Part shown: positions 61,601-64,000 of the stretch, piece by piece | Layout of the letters: each line of letters starts with the position of its first letter | Numbering within the stretch: the stretch's first letter is position 1 | Source of the DNA: DASSUC01 sp035649895 | GTDB lineage: Bacteria; Actinomycetota; Actinomycetes; Mycobacteriales; Micromonosporaceae | Direction: 5' to 3' | Assembly (NCBI GenBank): GCA_035649895.1 | Contig: DASRIS010000085.1 | Location: 1-64,000 of the forward strand | Length of the DNA: 64,000 bases | Notes under the pieces: generated by a model | The model's database searches: none | Seen by the model: only the letters and a program-made list of their open reading frames with translations | What the model was told of the DNA's origin: nothing | Position numbers and translations under genes: made by a program

Positions 61601-63436
61601 CGGCGCGAACAGGGCGTCGCACTCGTCGACGACCTCCCGGAAGGCGGGGAACTGCCGGTACAGCGGCGCGCCCATGCCCGGGTACTGCGACCCCTGGCCG
61701 GTGAAGAGGAACGCCGCCTTACGCAGCTCGCCCGGGCGGACCCGGTCGCGCCCCAGCCGCGCCTCGTGCTTGGCCAGCAGGTCGGCCACCTCGGCCAGGT
61801 CCCGCACCGCCCCGGCGAGGCGGTGGCTGAAATGGGCCCGGGCGACGTTGCCGGTGTAGCACAGGTCGGCGACATCGGCGTCCGGGTGCTCCGCCAGGAA
61901 GCTCCGGTACCGCTGCACCTGCCGCAGCATGGCCCGCTGGCTCTTGGCCGACAGCGTGAACACGCCACCGCCGTCACCAGGCCCGCCGGCTCCCTCCAGT
62001 GTGGAGCGCAGGGCAGCGTCGGCGCCGGCAGGAGCCTGCGCGCGTACGGCCGGTGGTGGCTCCTCGAGCACGACGGCCGCGATGGTGCCGGCGAAGCCGA
62101 AGCTGTTGACCAGCGCCCGTCGCGTCGGCGCCACCCATGGCCGGCACGTGGTCGGCACCGCCACCGGGTAGGTGTCCCACGGGATGCGCGCCGACGGGGT
62201 GTTCAGGTTCAGGTGCGGGAAGACCGTGCCGGCCCGCATCTGCAGCACGGTCTTGACGATCCCCACGATCCCGGCGGCCGGCTCCATGTGGCCGAGGTTG
62301 GTCTTCACCGACCCGACCAGCACCGGGTCGGCCCGGCTGTGGGAGCGGGCGAACACGTCACTGATCGCACCCATCTCGATCGGGTCGCCGAGCGGGGTGC
62401 CGGTGCCGTGCGCCTCGACGTACTGGATGTCCTCCGGACGCAGCGCGGCACTGGCCAGCGCCGCGCGCATCACCGCGGCCTGCGCGGTGCCGTTGGGCAC
62501 GGTGAGGCCGGCGCTGTCCCCGTCCTGCCCCACCGCGGTGCCACGGACTAGGCCCAGGATAGTGTCACCGGCGCCGCGTGCGTCGGAGAAGCGCTTGAGG
62601 ACCAGCACCCCGCAGCCCTCTGCCCGGACGTAGCCGTCCGCGGCCTCGTCAAAGGTCTTGCACTGCCCGTCGGGCGCGAGCATGTTCGCGTGCGAGAAGA
62701 CCACCGGGGTACGGGGATGGTGCAGCGCGTTCACGCCGCCGCAGAGCGCGATGTCGCACTCGCCGCGGCGCAGCCCCGACACCGCCGCGTGCAGGGCGGT
62801 CAGCGAGGACGCGCACGCGGTGTCCACGGTCATGCTCGGGCCGTGCCAGCCGAGGAAGTAGGACAGCCGGCCGGACATGGGAAACAGCGTGATGCCGGCG
62901 GCGAGGTGGCCCTCAAGCTCCTCGTACGGGATCGCCTCGATCTCCAGCGCGTAGTCGATGGAGCTGGCTCCTATGTAGACACCGCCGTTGCCGCGGCGCA
63001 GCGAGGTCGGGTCGATGTTGGCGTGCTCGAGCGCGTCCCACGCGGTCTCCAGCAGCAGGCGCTGCTGGGGGTCGACGTAGGGCGCCTCCTTCGGCGAGAT
63101 GTTGAAGAAGTGCGCGTCGAACTGGTCGATCTGGTCCAGGAACCCGCCACCCGTGGTACGGATTCGGCCCCTGGCCTCAGGGTCGCCGTCCGGGGAGAAC
63201 GCGGCCACGTCCCAGCGGTCCGCCGGGATGGGCCGGATCCCGGAGCGGCCCTCCCGCAGGAACTCGGCGAACTCGTCCGGAGTGCTGCTGCCGCCGGGGA
63301 AGCGCAGCCCGATGCCGACAATCGCGATCGGCTCGTACTTCTCCAGCAGCAGCCGCCGGATGGTCTCCCGCTGCTCCGCCACGGTGGCGAGCGCGCTGCG
63401 CAGCTGGTCGGTGGGGTCCGCGGACGTCTGCGGCAC
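58601..63436 (-). CDS. Type I polyketide synthase module KS-AT-KR-ACP
   Basis: This 1611-residue PKS carries one module. GTG 63436 is chosen because AAGGAGG lies just before it. KS: VDTACASS (Cys208), EAHGTGTPLGD, TNLGHMEPAAG. AT: GHSVGE (Ser667), and SHAFHSP of malonyl-specific ATs. KR: LVTGGLGALG (near residue 1236), and the LDD motif (GLLDDKP) of B-type stereochemistry. ACP: GLDSLLAVEL (Ser1537). There is no DH, ER or TE, so it would give a 3-hydroxyacyl product released by a separate enzyme. The linkers hold short DNA repeats, and the end is an HHQPVPE repeat. An ACP and thioesterases flank it. Confidence 0.95.
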   Translation of the reverse strand: MPQTSADPTDQLRSALATVAEQRETIRRLLLEKYEPIAIVGIGLRFPGGSSTPDEFAEFLREGRSGIRPIPADRWDVAAFSPDGDPEARGRIRTTGGGFLDQIDQFDAHFFNISPKEAPYVDPQQRLLLETAWDALEHANIDPTSLRRGNGGVYIGASSIDYALEIEAIPYEELEGHLAAGITLFPMSGRLSYFLGWHGPSMTVDTACASSLTALHAAVSGLRRGECDIALCGGVNALHHPRTPVVFSHANMLAPDGQCKTFDEAADGYVRAEGCGVLVLKRFSDARGAGDTILGLVRGTAVGQDGDSAGLTVPNGTAQAAVMRAALASAALRPEDIQYVEAHGTGTPLGDPIEMGAISDVFARSHSRADPVLVGSVKTNLGHMEPAAGIVGIVKTVLQMRAGTVFPHLNLNTPSARIPWDTYPVAVPTTCRPWVAPTRRALVNSFGFAGTIAAVVLEEPPPAVRAQAPAGADAALRSTLEGAGGPGDGGGVFTLSAKSQRAMLRQVQRYRSFLAEHPDADVADLCYTGNVARAHFSHRLAGAVRDLAEVADLLAKHEARLGRDRVRPGELRKAAFLFTGQGSQYPGMGAPLYRQFPAFREVVDECDALFAPYLDRSVKALLLDEDPDPQAVHQTQYAQPALFTLEYAVAKLWLSWGVRPSALVGHSVGEVAAAAVAGLFSLADAAALVAARGRLMQSVSAPGGMAAVDAPADEVAPLLAGRADLALAAVNSPRQCVVSGGRDSLAEVVAALRERGVRVSPLSVSHAFHSPLMHEVLDDFREALRGVRFREPTLTLVTNRTGEVARPAEVATADYWVRHIAEPVQFEAAMRTVDRRGRHVLVEVGPSAALLSLARQCLPAGRHHPLASLRRQDVEAATIRRSVAQLYVAGLAVSWAGFHRGRERRKTTLPTYGFDRRRYWLPVEGNRHGLGARTAGGPGASLSAGDEAAALPFLHHVRWVPQPLPGHPAPPRHVLAVNLEEPLLTPLAAAADRAGVEVSLAVRAEAAGEVLRDRRVTDVCWFWRPEGPDRGSAAESPGAGEPTAESPGAGEPTAEGPGAGGLAVSPVSAASLRAGCERNYRGLLDLLGVLTREGFGRNQRLWLVTARAQWLPGDAAGTGEDLAAATLWGFGRVLFNEYPTYRVTLVDLPAAGGAEPLVAELAAADSGEYQVAFREGERHVPRLLPGTEHDTSTEHDTSAEHDTRTESNSGVDGNGGMAGKAPGAVTVHPDHTYLVTGGLGALGLATAEKLVELGARHLALVSRSGSPAADAGELWQRLRERAQVTVYAADIGDPGAVGKMMSELRAGPYPVGGIVHAAGLLDDKPVAATTWETLDALFRSKVYGGALLHEAAHDLPELGFFVAYSSAAAVLGGAGQANYAAANAFLDGLVHWRVRQGLPGLSLNWGPWSDAGMSARLSRQHIKALEAEGIRFFTPARALSTLASLLAQPVTQVGVGECDWDRYLAGKPLVNAMLVDLTRGGAPARAVDLDALLAAPSGERAAAIEDLVRAKVAGVLHLEDVDAVEPDIEFVDLGLDSLLAVELKNALEATFRVPLPASAPFDHPCAARLADFLHHQLVPEHHQLVPERHQPVPEHHRPVPEHHQPVPEPVG
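58613..58719 (-). repeat. 21-bp tandem repeat at PKS C-terminus
   Basis: Five copies of a 21-base unit (GTGCTCCGGCACGGGCTGGTG core) encode PVPEHHQ repeats after the ACP. Confidence 0.85.
59822..59883 (-). repeat. 21-bp tandem repeat in PKS linker
   Basis: Three copies encode TEHDTS repeats between the AT-side region and the KR. Confidence 0.8.
60255..60345 (-). repeat. 30-bp tandem repeat in PKS linker
   Basis: Three copies encode ESPGAGEPTA repeats in the AT-KR linker. Confidence 0.8.
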
Positions 63437-63473
63437 GGCGTGCCTCCTTCGGCGAGCGGCGGGCGTGGCCTGG

Positions 63474-63998
63474 TCAGGCCCTGTAAAGGCCGTCGAGTAC
63501 GGAGTCCCAGAGCTGTTCCGTTGCCGTGCCGGTCTTCGTGCCGTCCGTCCCGGTCTTCGTGCTGGCCGTCCCGGTCTTCGTGCCGTCCGCCGGATGGGTG
63601 TTGGTGCTGACGAGCTGGCCGTCGCCCAGCTCGGCGCCGGCGGTGAACAGGTCGGCCAGCACGTCATCGGTGAGGTGCGCCATCAGCTGGGCGACGGTAG
63701 GCCGGTTGAACAGGACGTTCGCGTTGATCCCGCAGCCCAGCCGGGCCTCCAGCCCCTGCTTGATCTCGCTGAGCCGCAGCGACGTGAGACCCAGGTCGAA
63801 GAAGCTGGCATCGAGCGGCAGCTCATCCACATCAGTCATCAGCAATGTGGACTTGAACTCGTTCGTTAGTAGTGTCTCCAATGCTTCCCGTCGCTCGAAG
63901 AGAGGTAGCTCGCGTAGGTGAAGAATAGTCTGGGTCGGTCCTGTTTCCAGCGTGGTTGGAGGCTGCCCGCAAGCGTCTGGTCCGGCGGTGGAGACTGC
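63474..63998 (-). CDS. Carrier protein domain, 5' end may lie outside window
   Basis: The frame reads through TGPTQTILHLRELPLFERR, LTNEFKSTLLMTDVDELPLDASFF and the carrier motif DLGLTSLRLSEIKQGL, whose serine (LTSL) would take phosphopantetheine. The tail is a TKTGTASTKTGTDGTKTG repeat. No ATG or GTG start is found; TTG 63881 is possible, and the frame stays open to the right edge, so it may be longer. It precedes the PKS on the same strand, 37 bases from its GTG, and probably feeds or accepts its acyl chain. Confidence 0.65.
   Translation of the reverse strand, partial: AVSTAGPDACGQPPTTLETGPTQTILHLRELPLFERREALETLLTNEFKSTLLMTDVDELPLDASFFDLGLTSLRLSEIKQGLEARLGCGINANVLFNRPTVAQLMAHLTDDVLADLFTAGAELGDGQLVSTNTHPADGTKTGTASTKTGTDGTKTGTATEQLWDSVLDGLYRA
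63527..63592 (-). repeat. 24-bp tandem repeat at carrier protein tail
   Basis: Three copies of a unit around CCGGTCTTCGTGCCGTCC encode TKTGT repeats. Confidence 0.8.
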
Positions 63999-64000
63999 GT

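Noticed and set aside
58601..63436. Dehydratase or enoylreductase domain in the PKS
   Set aside because: No HxxxGxxxxP-type DH motif or ER NADPH motif was found between AT and KR; the region is a linker with short repeats.
63436..63667. Extension of the PKS start to 63667
   Set aside because: The extra 77 residues are Arg/Pro/Thr-rich and overlap the carrier gene repeats; GTG 63436 has AAGGAGG at proper spacing.

Overview
The window is high-GC DNA (GTG/TTG starts, GGAGG-type ribosome sites, tight ATGA/GTGA overlaps). Gene content (SARP regulator, IdeR/DmdR-type iron box, Trypco1/CHAT/NB-ARC conflict proteins, class F-like sortase remnant, actinobacterial type I PKS) points to a filamentous actinomycete, probably Micromonosporaceae. 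The genus is inference.

Left part, 1-33100, is a mosaic of accessory genes. It opens with a secreted penicillin-acylase-family hydrolase (running off the left edge) and a divergent, apparently leaderless, iron-box-controlled gene for an adenylation-carrier-membrane acyltransferase fusion. A cluster of conflict-type genes follows: a membrane-anchored protein ending in a gamma-glutamylcyclotransferase-like domain; two unknown soluble proteins; a translationally coupled DUF262-HipA pair without a visible HipB; a secreted M4 metalloprotease; a coupled Trypco1 plus trypsin/CHAT/NB-ARC/TPR pair; two tandem secreted paralogs; and a 1349-residue membrane-anchored P-loop NTPase fused to a histone-deacetylase-like domain, with a small overlapping partner. 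Next come a sugar-type ABC transporter operon (lipoprotein, permease, ATPase), a decayed sortase locus and a SAM methyltransferase. A methyltransferase pseudogene lies at 5708-6093.

Right part, 33285 to the right edge, is a biosynthetic gene cluster. A nearly gapless plus-strand operon (33285-49226) encodes an aldehyde-dehydrogenase-like enzyme, an acyl-CoA-dehydrogenase-fold protein, a class III aminotransferase, an SRPBCC protein, a small membrane protein, a ferritin-like diiron protein, KAS III, ACP, KAS II, a desaturase, a carboxyltransferase, a MaoC-like protein, an LLM flavoprotein, a diacylglycerol-kinase-like enzyme and an MmgE/PrpD protein. It is followed by an Xre regulator, a DUF2156/GNAT aminoacyl-transferase-like protein, a glycosyltransferase, a tRNA-Ser-like gene, a SARP activator, an MFS exporter, two thioesterases, an acyl ligase, a one-module PKS (KS-AT-KR-ACP) and a carrier protein.

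The DUF2156, acyl-CoA-dehydrogenase-fold, diiron, kinase and MmgE/PrpD set parallels VlmA, VlmH, VlmB, VlmJ and VlmK of valanimycin biosynthesis. I therefore infer an azoxy (N-N bonded) product built from a lipid amine and a seryl unit. Valanimycin assembly uses seryl-tRNA. The most striking feature of the window is the class II, tRNA-Ser-like gene at 52866-52951: all five stems pair perfectly, but the anticodon loop lacks U33 and a serine anticodon. It could be a non-decoding tRNA dedicated to the pathway. A second strong candidate for a new system is the STAND-like NTPase-HDAC fusion at 23488-27537.
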